Positions 10,829 to 20,861 of a stretch of DNA of 64,000 nt are shown piece by piece. How positions within the stretch are numbered: the first letter of the stretch is position 1; every line of letters begins with the position of its first letter. Made by a program: the position numbers and the translations under genes. A model generated the notes under the pieces. That model saw only the letters and a program-made list of their open reading frames with translations, had not been told where the DNA came from and did no database searches. The stretch comes from Hortaea werneckii (taxonomy: Eukaryota; Ascomycota; Dothideomycetes; Mycosphaerellales; Teratosphaeriaceae), in the NCBI GenBank assembly GCA_037044905.1, contig JBAOKB010000170.1, positions 1 through 64,000 on the forward strand. Direction: 5' to 3'.

Positions 10829-11648
10829 TCAACTTACTATAAATCGTTCCAGACCGCCTTCGAATAGCTCGTTCGCGACGCCGATGCCGTCGGGATGCTC
10901 GATGGGACTGAGTGGGCTCTTGACTACGTATTCGACGTAGAGGGTTGCCCAGATTTGGTAGAGGACTGTACGCATATTGCCGACCTTTGTGAAACAAAAA
11001 GTCACATCAGCATTTGGAATTTTCGCTCGAGCGGTGGTGAATAGTGGCAGGGGATGGAGAAACGTTTTCCCTTTTTCTTTTCATCCTTTTTTCTTTTCGG
11101 TTTCGAAAGGAGATTACATACCCTTGTATCGGTAAGCAGGACGAACTTCAATTGCGTGGGCGTCTCGAAGTAGTGGAGTTTGTATTCGCCTGTGCGGTAG
11201 GAGAGGAAGGCGTCTTCCTCGCCGCCGAGTTGCCGTACCATTCGGCGGAGGGAGAAGAGGGTGCCGAAGATTAGTTTCGCCTACAAAGCATAGACACGTT
11301 AGCCTCCCTTGATCAAATCGCCCAAGGAAGGTGGGTGGCAATAGTATAGGTGGCCCCGCTTGAAGATCAATGCCGCGAATGAGGGGATGGATGGATGGTA
11401 GACTCACATCGTCTCTATCCTTCATCGCTTTCTTAGTCGAGGCCGGGACATCGCCATGGCCGAGGGCGGAGGATTTAGGTCGGTTGGACGGGGCATGCTT
11501 GTCCACCCAGCGTTTGGAATAGATGCATTCGGCTTTGGGAAGAGATGATTGTCAATAATTGGTGATTCCCACAGTCACGTGGAAGGACCCCTCCAAATAT
11601 GCTAGACTCACTGTGTCTGTCGAAGATGAAAAAGGAGTAGACCGACAT
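10829..11648 (-). CDS. bet5: TRAPP complex subunit Bet5 (TRAPPC1)
   Basis: Small longin-fold subunit of the TRAPP tethering/GEF complexes that activate Ypt1/Rab1 in ER-Golgi and Golgi traffic. The minus-strand exons are 11612-11648 (MSVYSFFIFDRH), 11408-11532 (TECIYSKRWVDKH... to KDRDD), 11122-11280 (AKLIFGTLFSLRRMVRQL, YKLHYFETPTQLKFVLLTD) and 10984 downward (NMRTVLYQIWATLYVEYVVKSPL). Introns are 11533-11611, 11281-11407 and 10985-11121. Read through, the last exon ends ERFIVS at a TGA (10829-10831), giving 158 residues, the size of yeast Bet5. The sequence GTAAGTTGA at this end is also a perfect splice donor, so an extra 3' exon ending below 10800 is possible. The C-terminus is the uncertain part. 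Confidence 0.88.
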
Positions 11649-12505
11649 GGCGGTCGAGAGTGGAGCTCGTCAGGTGACGGGGGCGTCGATGAAGTGAAGT
11701 TCAGCCGGGGCGCTCCTGCCCTACATCGGCGTCTCCGATCTAGAGGCGTGTGGGGATGGCGAGGTGGGTAGGGCAGATGATTATTGCATACCTGAAGGTA
11801 GCGGTGGTGAGTCTGGTGGGGGACGTGATTGGTGGGCGTGTATGTCGTGGTTTATTTCTCAATGCGTGAGGGCTATGCAAGCGCAATCAATTTCATGAGA
11901 GTGGTCTTCGCCAGCCAAGTCAGAACCACCTGGGCAATGTCAGACGGGATGTGGCTTCACAGGCTTGGAAGGCAGGTCGAAGTTCCAGGGCGTCTACGAC
12001 GTCCCGTTGGCTCGGCCGATTGACGCCAAGCTTCGACGGAACCACCGGCGGGCGGGTAGGGCCAGTAGCGAGCGGCTAGCTCGGGATTGGCCCCTCCATT
12101 GGCGTCACGGCTCACCACCGTCCACCCGTAGCGAGTTCGGGTGACGTACCGGGCGAACAACCGGGAGGGTCCCTGTGGTCCCGCCTTCCTGTCGCTGACT
12201 GCGAAGCCTGGAGGGTGGGAAGAGGCCCGGGAGTATCAGCAGCACGGGCTAGGAAAGAGCTGCAGGGAAGAAGGAAAGTTTACGAGGAAAGTGGGAAGCA
12301 AAGCACGGCAACCTCAGCCAACATTCAACCCCTAACCTTGGAAGGTACTACCCATCCAATGTTAACCTAAGGCTGCTGGTCAGGCCTGAGGAACCCAAGA
12401 AAACTTCTCGGATCATGTGAAACGACGTGGCGACCCATTGAACATCCCACCCAGCGAGTGACCATTGAGGCCCAGGACAGCAAAGGACCTAGCACCTTAG
12501 CCAGG
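11649..12505. promoter_or_regulatory. Shared divergent promoter region, bet5 / CaMKK
   Basis: About 860 nt between two divergent starts. No supported open reading frame and no clear TATA box. The in-frame GTG at 12458 lies in the leader of the kinase gene. Confidence 0.5.
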
Positions 12506-15046
12506 ATGGCGGAGCAGTCGCAACAGCCTCCCGTCAAGCAGGCGACCGTGATTGCTCCGCAGCATCATGTCCATCCACGATCCCAAAGCGGTGCTGAAGC
12601 CGCCGCTGGCATCGTGCCCTCCCATGGCATCTCCATCAATCTGCCCGATAGCAGCGGCGGCTTGCACCCGAGCTCATCGCGGCCCCATCCCGTCAGACAC
12701 ATGTCCGCCCCACCGCCCATGTATCAGTCACCCATCCGACACCACAAGCGAGCGCCGAGCAAGAGCACCGAGGTGAAAACCACCCTCAACGCCCGAAGCC
12801 ACTATGGAAGTTCCGACGACGACGGAGGCGCGGTCCATCGCATCAACCAATACATTATCAAGCAGGAGATTGGACGGGGAAGCTTTGGCGCAGTGCACCT
12901 CGCCGCAGACCAGTTCGGCAACGAGTATGCCGTGAAGGAGTTCTCCAAGTCGCGACTCCGGAAGCGCGCCCAATCGAACCTTCTCCGGAAGCCGAATCAG
13001 CAGGCGAGACGATCAGGACATCTGGCGGCCGGGCTGGGGTTTAACAGTCCTCTGCATCGGCATACGAGCTCTGATCGCATGAGCGCCGCGGAAAACAACA
13101 GTCTGGAGTTGATCAAGGAGGAGATCGCGATCATGAAAAAGTTAAATCACAACAATTTGGTGGCCCTGATAGAAGTTCTGGATGACCCGGATGAGGACAG
13201 TCTGTATATGGTCCTCGAGATGTGTAAAAAGGGCGTGGTAATGAAGGTTGGGCTCGAAGAGCGCGCGGAGCCCTACACGGCTGAAGCATGCCGATGCTGG
13301 TTCCGCGACATGATCTTGGGCATTGAGTATTTGCACGCGCAGGGCATCATCCATCGAGACATCAAGCCCGATAACTGCCTCATAACTGCCGACGATGTCC
13401 TGAAGATTGTCGACTTTGGCGTAAGTGAGATGTTTGAGAAGGAGTCGGAGATGCACGTCTCGAAATCTGCTGGCAGCCCTGCGTTCATGCCTCCCGAGCT
13501 CTGTGTGGCCAAGCATGGCCATGTGAGTGGTCGAGCGGCGGATATCTGGTCGATGGGCGTAACGCTTCATTGTCTTCGGTACGGCCACATCCCGTTCGAA
13601 AAGCCAGGCATGTTAGAACTGTATCAGTCCATCCGGGAGGATCCACTTCCTCTACAAGAAGAGCCTGATCCAAACTTCCGCGATCTCATGGCGCGTATCT
13701 TCGACAAGAACCCACAGACGCGAATAACCATGAAGGAACTTCGCAGCCATCCCTGGGTGACTAAAAACGGGACCGATCCTTTATTAAGTGCTGAGGAGAA
13801 TTGTGCGGATATAATAGCGCCTCCAACGCAGTCGGAGATCGATCATGCAGTGACTGGGAACATGGGGCACCTGATGGTGGTCATGAAGGCCGTTAAAAAG
13901 TTCAAGAAATTGCTTCTGAGAAGGCGGCAGGGATTCACGGATAGTTTGTTTGGGAACGATTCGAACAGGTTAGTTGCGCCTCCGCAATCTATTCGAAGGA
14001 ATGAAAGGGACAACAACGACAAGCTCGAAGGCCATGGCCTAAATAGGGATGAGGGGAGTCAGCTAGTGGGCGGTGTAGCAACGACCGAAAGCGCTGATGG
14101 TGGCCAACGTGCAGCGAGAGAAAACAGAGCGGAAGCTGACGGCCGCTTACAAGCAGGAGGTCAAGGAAGGGATTCCAGGCAGGCTAGAAGTGCAGATAAC
14201 CACGACAGAAAGCCCATGGATAGGATCCTAGTCACCGCCGGCGTCCACCGACCAATCGAAATCGACGACAACTTCCAAAAGCTTCCCCTCGAAATGGACC
14301 GGATGTCCGTCCGGCAGCCGGCCGAAGTCAACATCGGCGTGCGAGCTATGCGCCTCCCCGGCGAGACCGACGGCCGCTTCAAGCAGCGCATGGAGACGAA
14401 CGCCCACCGCGCCCCGAGCTGGCTCAACCCGGGCGCCTATTACAGCACGCACAACAGTCCCAGCAGCAGCGTCCTCAACACGCAAGACAAGTCCCAAACC
14501 TTTCCCTTCACCTCCGACCACGCCAAAGGCCACGCCCACGACCCGCTGGAAGACACCTTATTCCTCAGCATCGGCTCCAGCAGCGCCGACCCCTTCTCCG
14601 GCGCCGACCTCCCGGATCAACAGCCAGACCCGCTATTCCCCGTCGTCAGCGAATCCCCGCCCGCCGTCGACATCAATATCTACGAGCAGGCCTACCAGGA
14701 CGAGATGAAGCGGATCCTTGAGCGGAGAGGGAGGCGGGACCAGTCGATTTATCTTACGAGGCGCGTCGAGCACCGTGAGGATCTCAAGGCCCATGAGAAT
14801 ATTATTGCCGCCCCGCATGATCATGCGCGCAGCGGGGTGGCGAAGTTGAGGGGGATGGCGGGACGCGGACGGGGTCCGGGTGGTGGCGGGTTGGCGGGGG
14901 TGTTGATGCTGGCTAAGGAGAAGGCGAGGGAGGAGAGGGAGAGGGAGAGTGGAGGAGGGGATGAGAAGGGAGGGAAGGAGGGGAGTGAGGGGGAGCATGA
15001 GACGGCGGATTTGGAGAGGGATGTTAGTGCGGTACGGCAGACTTAG
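12506..15046 (+). CDS. CaMKK-like Ser/Thr kinase (Sak1/Tos3/Elm1, Ssp1 type)
   Basis: Upstream kinase of the class that activates AMPK/Snf1 and CaM kinases. The start is the first ATG, at 12506 (MAEQSQQPP), giving 846 residues without introns. A disordered His/Pro/Ser N-terminus of about 120 residues comes first. The kinase domain follows: GRGSFGAVHLA, YAVKEFSKS, an insert typical of this family (RKRAQSNLLRKP...), an EEIAIMKKLNH helix, IIHRDIKPDNCL, KIVDFGVSEMF, SAGSPAFMPPELC and WSMGVTLHCLRYG. After the C-lobe comes a MKAVKKFKKLLLRRRQGF basic helix that could be a calmodulin or autoregulatory segment (inference). The rest is disordered, ending in Gly/Arg/Glu-rich low complexity. The activation loop and the RP-type insert fit fungal CaMKK rather than CaMK. 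Which yeast paralogue it corresponds to cannot be decided here. Confidence 0.9.
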   Translation: MAEQSQQPPVKQATVIAPQHHVHPRSQSGAEAAAGIVPSHGISINLPDSSGGLHPSSSRPHPVRHMSAPPPMYQSPIRHHKRAPSKSTEVKTTLNARSHYGSSDDDGGAVHRINQYIIKQEIGRGSFGAVHLAADQFGNEYAVKEFSKSRLRKRAQSNLLRKPNQQARRSGHLAAGLGFNSPLHRHTSSDRMSAAENNSLELIKEEIAIMKKLNHNNLVALIEVLDDPDEDSLYMVLEMCKKGVVMKVGLEERAEPYTAEACRCWFRDMILGIEYLHAQGIIHRDIKPDNCLITADDVLKIVDFGVSEMFEKESEMHVSKSAGSPAFMPPELCVAKHGHVSGRAADIWSMGVTLHCLRYGHIPFEKPGMLELYQSIREDPLPLQEEPDPNFRDLMARIFDKNPQTRITMKELRSHPWVTKNGTDPLLSAEENCADIIAPPTQSEIDHAVTGNMGHLMVVMKAVKKFKKLLLRRRQGFTDSLFGNDSNRLVAPPQSIRRNERDNNDKLEGHGLNRDEGSQLVGGVATTESADGGQRAARENRAEADGRLQAGGQGRDSRQARSADNHDRKPMDRILVTAGVHRPIEIDDNFQKLPLEMDRMSVRQPAEVNIGVRAMRLPGETDGRFKQRMETNAHRAPSWLNPGAYYSTHNSPSSSVLNTQDKSQTFPFTSDHAKGHAHDPLEDTLFLSIGSSSADPFSGADLPDQQPDPLFPVVSESPPAVDINIYEQAYQDEMKRILERRGRRDQSIYLTRRVEHREDLKAHENIIAAPHDHARSGVAKLRGMAGRGRGPGGGGLAGVLMLAKEKAREERERESGGGDEKGGKEGSEGEHETADLERDVSAVRQT

Positions 15047-15169
15047 AGCGGTGGAGAGACCGGAGAGGGCGGTTGGGGAAAGGGGTAGGCAATAGGCACT
15101 GGTTGCCTTTTGCACCCCACACTGGCTTTTAACACATTGGTTGTGGAAGGGACGATTTTGGGATTCTAT

Positions 15170-15171
<2 letters not shown>

Positions 15172-15202
<31 letters not shown>
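15172..15202. repeat. G31 homopolymer
   Basis: Thirty-one consecutive G, about 125 nt after the stop of the CaMKK-like gene, followed within 20 nt by a T run (about 15215-15228). It could form G-quadruplex structures in DNA or in the 3' UTR. Confidence 0.9.
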
Positions 15203-15203
<1 letters not shown>

Positions 15204-15590
15204 TTAGCGAGGCGTTTTTTTTTTTTTTATCAACTTTTTTGCCCCCCTTTTCTTTTTCCCCCAATTAGTTTTGCCTCTTAGCTTTTTTCCATTCTTTTTT
15301 ACATGATTACATTGTTCGGAGGAAGAAAGTAGTCGAAGTGGGACATGGGAATATTGATATTATTGAGTGTGCATCATTTCTGAGGTGGTTTGATATATGT
15401 GTACCTTTTGATTTTTTTTTTTTTTTTTAGGCCCTGCGTGTCTCTCTCTCTCCTTTCCTTACGTTTGGACTTTGCATTCATTTTGAGAAATGCTTGGATG
15501 ATTTGGAGAATGCTCTTGTAGTACACGATCGCTTCAGGACGGACTGACGAGCTACGATGGTCTCATAATACCCTTCTTAGTGTTGGTACA

Positions 15591-15706
15591 TACCTAGGTA
15601 GGTAGTAGTCTTTCCGAAGAGGGCATGTGCAGGTGGTTTGCCATCCAACTTACACGGGCGCTCGGACCACCGCGTCATCGTGGCGACCCCGAAGGCTACC
15701 TAGGTA
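15591..15706. promoter_or_regulatory. Two TACCTAGGTA palindromes upstream of the alkyltransferase gene
   Basis: The perfect ten-base palindrome TACCTAGGTA occurs at 15591-15600 and 15697-15706, 78 nt before the start at 15784 (measured from the second copy). A near match is upstream of cla4 at 6197-6206. A paired palindrome in a promoter is compatible with binding of a dimeric factor, but no factor can be named. Confidence 0.45.
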
Positions 15707-15783
15707 CTATCTACATATCACTCGGGCATTAAGCATCTCTACCAAGATAAAGAACTTTTACGGGTCTTTTCATAAAGTGAGCC

Positions 15784-16695
15784 ATGAGTGAGAATCCAAG
15801 TCTAGATATCGAGCAATTGCGCGAGAAATGGAATGAGCTGTACAAACAGCGCTTGCCGGCCCTTGCAAAGGCGCGCGATACGGTCCAACCCACATGGCCA
15901 GTCTTCCTCGACCACTGCTTCGCACGCATCGTGCTGGACAATGCGATCGGGAAGGATAGGCCTTGGACGGAAATTATCAAGTCACCAGCCGTGAAGAACA
16001 TGTCCGAGGATCAATTACGCACTGCTATCGATCTTGCTGAGCGTCTTGCTTCCGGGGAAGCTGACTTGGTCGCTCTCGACGAGCGGAGCCTTAAAGTGAG
16101 AGGGAAGCGATCGAAGAAACGGAAAGGGGAAGGCGAGGGGACTCGATTGTCTCCTAAGAAACGGAAGAACGACACTGGCACTATCTCCTCTTATTTCCTC
16201 CCATCTCCCTCTTCGCCACCTAAGCACAACTCCGGATCAAAATCCCCGCAGGCAGAAACATCCCACAAACCCCCAGGATCAAAACCCCCAGATCACAACC
16301 CCCCAAAAGACCCGATGGACATGCAACCCCACCTCCACCGCATCGCCACCTCCAACCTAACCCCCTTCCGCAAACTCACCCTCTCCCTCCTATGCCAGAT
16401 CCCCCGCGGCCAATTCACGACCTACGCCGCCCTCTCCGACCACATCTCCCGCACCTCGCACAAGACGTGCGCGCGCGCTGTCGGGAACGCGATGCGGCAT
16501 AACCCTTTCGCGCCGGGGGTGCCGTGTCATCGCGTCCTGGCGGCTGATGGGTCGCTGGGGGGTTTTGGTGGGGAGTGGGGACGGCAGGGGAAGTTTGCGG
16601 ATGAGAAGATGAGGTTGTTGGGGGAGGAGGGGGTGAGGTTTGATGGGAGGGGGAGGGTGAGGGGGGAGCCTTTTAGGGGGTTTGCTGGGGGGTGA
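15784..16695 (+). CDS. Methylated-DNA-cysteine methyltransferase domain fused to a fungal N-terminal domain
   Basis: Likely repair protein that takes alkyl groups from O6-alkylguanine onto its own cysteine. Single exon, 303 residues. The C-terminal half (about 185-290) has the Ada/MGMT fold signature: IPRGQFTTYAALSDHI, the recognition helix TCARAVGNAMRHNP, and PCHRVL with the acceptor cysteine at residue 248. The N-terminal 100 residues (WNELYKQRLPALAKA, WPVFLDHCFARIVLDN, DLVALDERSLKVRGK) form a second conserved-looking domain that I know only as a fungal protein of unknown function, joined by a Lys/Pro/Ser-rich linker containing a likely nuclear signal (KRSKKRK). Yeast Mgt1 lacks this extension. 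Codon use changes sharply at about 16455-16500, from C-ending to G-ending. Confidence 0.85.
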   Translation: MSENPSLDIEQLREKWNELYKQRLPALAKARDTVQPTWPVFLDHCFARIVLDNAIGKDRPWTEIIKSPAVKNMSEDQLRTAIDLAERLASGEADLVALDERSLKVRGKRSKKRKGEGEGTRLSPKKRKNDTGTISSYFLPSPSSPPKHNSGSKSPQAETSHKPPGSKPPDHNPPKDPMDMQPHLHRIATSNLTPFRKLTLSLLCQIPRGQFTTYAALSDHISRTSHKTCARAVGNAMRHNPFAPGVPCHRVLAADGSLGGFGGEWGRQGKFADEKMRLLGEEGVRFDGRGRVRGEPFRGFAGG

Positions 16696-17260
16696 ATGGG
16701 GGGTTGGGAAGGGGAACTTTAGGGAAATGGGGTTGGTCGTTTTACTTCTCATCTGACTGACTGACTGCGCCTCACCTGGTCGGGACAATGCAGTGTCTTG
16801 GATGTTGGCCCAATGCGAGATTCATTGGTCATCATCTTCTCGAGGCTATATCACTTGGGCGCCTGCGTCGGAAGATGACTTGTGGCTCAGAGTTGCCGGA
16901 GAGGGCGCACGAGGAAAGTCTGAGCGACCTGCATAACTTCCAAAGTCTATGGGTGCTTTATCCCCGACCACAGGTAATGATTTGGACGCATGGCTGGGAG
17001 CATTTTGGTCCTACACGGCAAGACTTCCCGTTGTCGAGCGTCGCATTCGCAGCTGCAGATGACAGCTCCCCGCACCAAGCTAAGGCTGAATCTGGGGTTG
17101 CCGACAAGTGGGGATTACCAGAGCTACTTCGTCGGCACAGACACTGTTCTGGGCAAGGTTGGTAAGACGAAGCATATATGTTCCGTCAAACCCTTTGCGA
17201 ACATGTGGTCTCGTTCGCCGCCCTATAAGCTTTCTGTTGCTGTGGCAAATTCGATCCAAA
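16696..17260. other. Intergenic region
   Basis: No supported gene. It contains a short GACTGACTGACTG repeat (about 16755-16766). Open frames at 16788-17165 and in the leader of the next gene show no protein character. Confidence 0.45.
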
Positions 17261-18329
17261 ATGGCTGCTACTACTCAAACCGCACCTGCACCAGCTCATG
17301 AGCTGGTGTACGAGCCGGAATCGCTTCCAAAGTTGCGCTCGAACTATGGCGAGTACCTCGACCAGAGTAGTGTTGGTCTAATGAGGGAGACGTCAGTGGA
17401 GAGCTCGATGGAAGAAATGCGTCGGCGCTTTCAGGAAGATGGTTACCTGTTTGTCAGAAACGTTATGCCTAGAGACGACGTCTTTGACGTTCGCCAGGCC
17501 TATTTCGAACACCTGGCACCGACTGGCATCCTGAAGCCCGGCACAAGTCCCAGGGATGGCATTTTTGATAGCACGCAGGACCCCGTCGTACACAACGGTG
17601 TTGGCGGTCGCGACTTGCCAGAGGACCGGGACAGAGTGGATCGGTTGGTGACGGCTCATACGCACCCGATGTATAATTCTCTGCTGGAGCACCCGAAGCT
17701 ACGGGGCTTCGTTCGAGAGTTTATGGGTTGGGAGAACGATGTTCTGATCAAGCGCACGCTACTGAGGTAAGTTCTACCATAATAGCTTTCCGTGTCTTAT
17801 GTTGACAACGAGAAGGCATAATGTTCCTAACGGCTTCTCTACTGGCATACACTACGACAGGATCTTCTTGCGCCAAGGCGAAGCTGAGTTCTTGACCGCT
17901 TGGGTCCCGATTGGCGACTGCAGCCCTGAAGGTGGCGGGCTCATGTACATGGAAGACTCTACAGAGGTTGGCAAGGCCATGGAAGCCGACTTCATGGAGC
18001 GAGCTGCGCATTTCACCAAAGAAGAGCGCATCAACGGCTTCAATGCTAACATGGCGAAGGACGGTCAGCTTTCGCACGATGTGCACGCGCTATCCGCCGA
18101 GATTATGGATGGCAGATTTGGCGGAGGCAAGCGCAGGAGATGGCTCGTGGGCGATTTCAAGGCTGGCGATGTCGTTTTTCATAACCCGTACATGATCCAC
18201 GGCGCGGTGAAGAACGAAGATTCCAAGGGGCGGATCAGATTAGCGACCGATTTGAGGTTCTATGAAGAAGGTGCTGATCTTGATACGAGGTGGATGCGGA
18301 GTGTGTGGAGGCCGGACGATGGATTGTGA
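17261..18329 (+). CDS. Phytanoyl-CoA dioxygenase (PhyH) family protein
   Basis: Fe(II)/2-oxoglutarate-dependent dioxygenase, probably acting on a small molecule; the substrate is unknown. Exons 17261-17766 and 17816-18329 flank a 49-nt intron (17767-17815), giving 339 residues. Family marks: FQEDGYLFVRNVMP near the N-terminus, the iron-binding HYD (His181, Asp183), the GGLMYMEDS strand, the distal histidine in YMIHGAVKN, and RIRLATDLRF, where the arginine would bind 2-oxoglutarate. All expected metal ligands are present. The gene stands alone, with no biosynthetic neighbours apart from an SDR 1.2 kb away on the other strand, so a cluster role is not supported. The start at 17261 follows CCAAA and gives the usual length. 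Confidence 0.88.
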
Positions 18330-18528
18330 TGGTGTTGCTTTGGGGTGGAGCGGTCGCTACTTCGAGGTTACGCGCGCATTACATTCCAGTCGCGAGCTGG
18401 CCACAAACACTCGGGCTTGTATCCCTACTACACTTGATCTTACCTACCTGTCTATCTCGCAACAACCGAGCTGACTGACAATTGATTGACTGACTCTCGA
18501 AAAGTGTAATCTTCTTGGCAGCGAAGAA

Positions 18529-19290
18529 ATGTCGCTACGACTCGTCCTCCTCGCCGCGGCGGCGATGGTATCCGCTCAAAACCAGCTCAGTACGCCCCAT
18601 TCCCATCACACCCACAGACTGAAAAGCCCTCACTAACAACACCAGCCGGCATCCCCTCCTCGATCTCCTCCCTCGCCCAAGCAACCGGCGGCCCGCAAGC
18701 CCCGGCCCCAACCTCCTACAGCTACACCTACACGGTAACAACGCCCACCACGCAATGGAGCCCACCGGCCTTCTGGACCCCGGCTCCCGCCCCCATTTGC
18801 GCCGGCACAATCGCAGCCATGTGTCCCGACCTCAACGGGCAAACCTGCGTCGACGCCCAGACCCAGTCCTACGGTCTCCTCTGCAACACCCGCTTCAGTG
18901 GCATCGTCATCACGACTTCGGGCAAGAAGTACCTGATGGAGCGCGAGGAGGACCTGGAGAGGATCAAGTTGGAGGAGATGTATATGGGGTCTGGCGTGGA
19001 GAAGAGGGATTTCCAGGGGAATTTCACGAATTGTGCCGGGTTTTGTGATGGGTATCCTGCTGATGTGAGTTTCCCAACTTTCCGTTCCCGGCTGTTTCGA
19101 GGTCTGGTGACTGGCTGATTCTTTCCCTACTCGTTGATTCTATATTCTTTTCGATGGACAAGTTGCTAATTTCGATGTCATGGTGTAGGTCTGTGTTGGA
19201 GTCTACTACGAAGGCGGCTGGTGTATGGCGTACAGTTCTGTGACTGGGACTTTCAATTCGCCGTATGGTATGGCGGCATTGAGGGGATGA
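18529..19290 (+). CDS. Small secreted cysteine-rich protein
   Basis: Predicted extracellular protein of 193 residues; function unknown. Exons are 18529-18589, 18646-19064 and 19189-19290. Introns 18590-18645 (CACTAAC branch) and 19065-19188 have GT-AG ends. The N-terminus MSLRLVLLAAAAMVSA is a clear signal peptide. A Pro/Thr/Ser/Ala stretch with TYTVTTPTTQ follows, then a region with about eight cysteines (PICAG, AAMCPDL, QTCVD, LLCNT, NCAGFCDG, VCVGV, GWCMA), an even number suggesting disulfides. A GVEKRD site lies mid-protein and could be cut by a Kex2-like protease. It could be a cell-wall or effector-type protein. I do not recognise a Pfam family. Confidence 0.75.
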
Positions 19291-19569
19291 TGAACTTGAG
19301 CTGGCCGGTGCCAAGGGTCCAAGGAATGCTGGCTCTATATCGTGGTTAGCAGTTAGGTGGAAAATGAACCAGTGGAGCGAATCCTCATGTTCACTTCTTT
19401 CGTATCTAGCTTGATTGACACAGGCTCTTTTGCTTCAAAACTCTCTCACAGTCCTTTTTTGTTTGCACAGAACACTTGCCGCACTGACACTCACGAGCAT
19501 TTTAATAGGATTTCATGAATTGCATACAAGCGTCAAACAGTCACACCCCCTGGTTATTTCTCCCTGATT

Positions 19570-20861
19570 TTACAAATAATCACGGATCTGATCTTCGCAC
19601 CACTTCCAAAATCTCGTCGCCGCACTCTGTCCCCTCGCATCCGTTTCCGGGGACTTGGCAATATGAGAAGGCAGCTTCGTCCGCCGACCAAAAGGAATGA
19701 TAAAGTCACCAGGCTGGACACCCGGGGAGAAGCCGGCGTACAGTTCACTGTATGCGCCGAAACGAGCAGGTTTGAAAATCTGATGCTAGATCGATGACGG
19801 CGGCGAAACGGGCTCTGGGTTAGTCGATATTGCTTTCGCAAGCGGTTCTCGGATATCGAAAAGAGGGAAGACTTACCATCACCGCCCTTTGCGCTGCCGG
19901 CATGTGTCTCTGTAGACCTGTACGGAGAAGTCCTGGATTAACTCCCTAATCAATCAGTACCGTTAGCAGGTCAACCTAATCCTGAGCATTGAGCGCGCAA
20001 TGTCGAAACCTTGGAAAGGCGAAAAGAAGAAGATTGAATAGCAATAAAGAATCAAGAAACCCCGTCAAAGGTTTGGGAGGGAAAAAAAAAAAAGAACCAA
20101 CGATAACAGACCACATTCAACACCCCCTCGCCCTCATACCTCCAATTCCACTCCTCGGCCAACAGCACCTCGCCCGCTTTACTCTGTAGATAATTCTCCA
20201 TCCCCTTCAACAGCCGCGGCGCACCGGTGGGATCATCGAACTGCACCCCACCCTTGGGAGCTTGAGTAATGAAAGAAGATACCCAGACGATGCGGACCCC
20301 TGAATCCGTACTTGTAACACTGTTCGAGCGGCCTTTGAGATGGTCTTTCAGCTCGGCGCAGCCTTCGGTAGTGCAGGAGAGTCGATGCCAGGATGCCGTG
20401 GCTTCCAGGACGGGTTGGAGGAGTTTGCAGAGGAGAAACTGGTCGAGGCAATGCGAGCCCAGTTCGAGGTCGTGGCCGTTGGTCGTTTGGCTTCCTGGTG
20501 GTGGAGTCATGATTCCGGCGTTGAGGAATAGGACGTCGAGTCTTTGTTCCCGGCGGAGGAAGAGGCGAGCGGCTGATCGGACGGAGGAGAGGTCTGCCAA
20601 GTCGAAGATTAGGGCATACAGTTGGCCTTGGGTGGTGATTTTGGGGGTAGAGTCCCGAATAATAGATATAACTGCATCGGTGGAGGCTTGGGAGCGGCCG
20701 CAGACGTACACGGTGCCGTTTGCAGCATAGAGTATTTTGGCGAGTTCCAGACCGACGCCACTGGTAGCACCTGTGATGATATAGACGCGGCCGCAGAGAT
20801 CATCAAGAGACTTTTCGGTAAAGGTAGGAGAAGGTGGGAAGATTTGGGAAAGATAAGACAT
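19570..20861 (-). CDS. Short-chain dehydrogenase/reductase
   Basis: NAD(P)-dependent oxidoreductase of the classical SDR type (retinol-dehydrogenase/WWOX-like fungal branch); the substrate is unknown. Three minus-strand exons: 20112-20861, 19877-19945 and 19570-19779 (342 residues). Introns 19946-20111 and 19780-19876 were chosen because they join VLNV to GVNPGLLRTGLQRHM and then to IFKPARFGAYSELYAG, the usual SDR order. Motifs: TGATSGVG cofactor loop at residues 30-37, LFLNAGIM (NAG), WVSSF serine strand, YLQSK catalytic Tyr/Lys. All are intact. The loop between NAG and the serine strand is somewhat longer than usual. The C-terminus ends KWCEDQIRDYL. Confidence 0.88.

Noticed and set aside
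12458..12505. Upstream start of the CaMKK-like gene
   Set aside because: The codon at 12458 is GTG; the first ATG is at 12506. The same reasoning moved the starts of the GT4 (to 38043), the orphan (to 40350) and Pet127 (to 62971).
17261..20861. A small biosynthetic cluster (PhyH dioxygenase, secreted protein, SDR)
   Set aside because: No core synthase, transporter or regulator nearby; the next genes are housekeeping.
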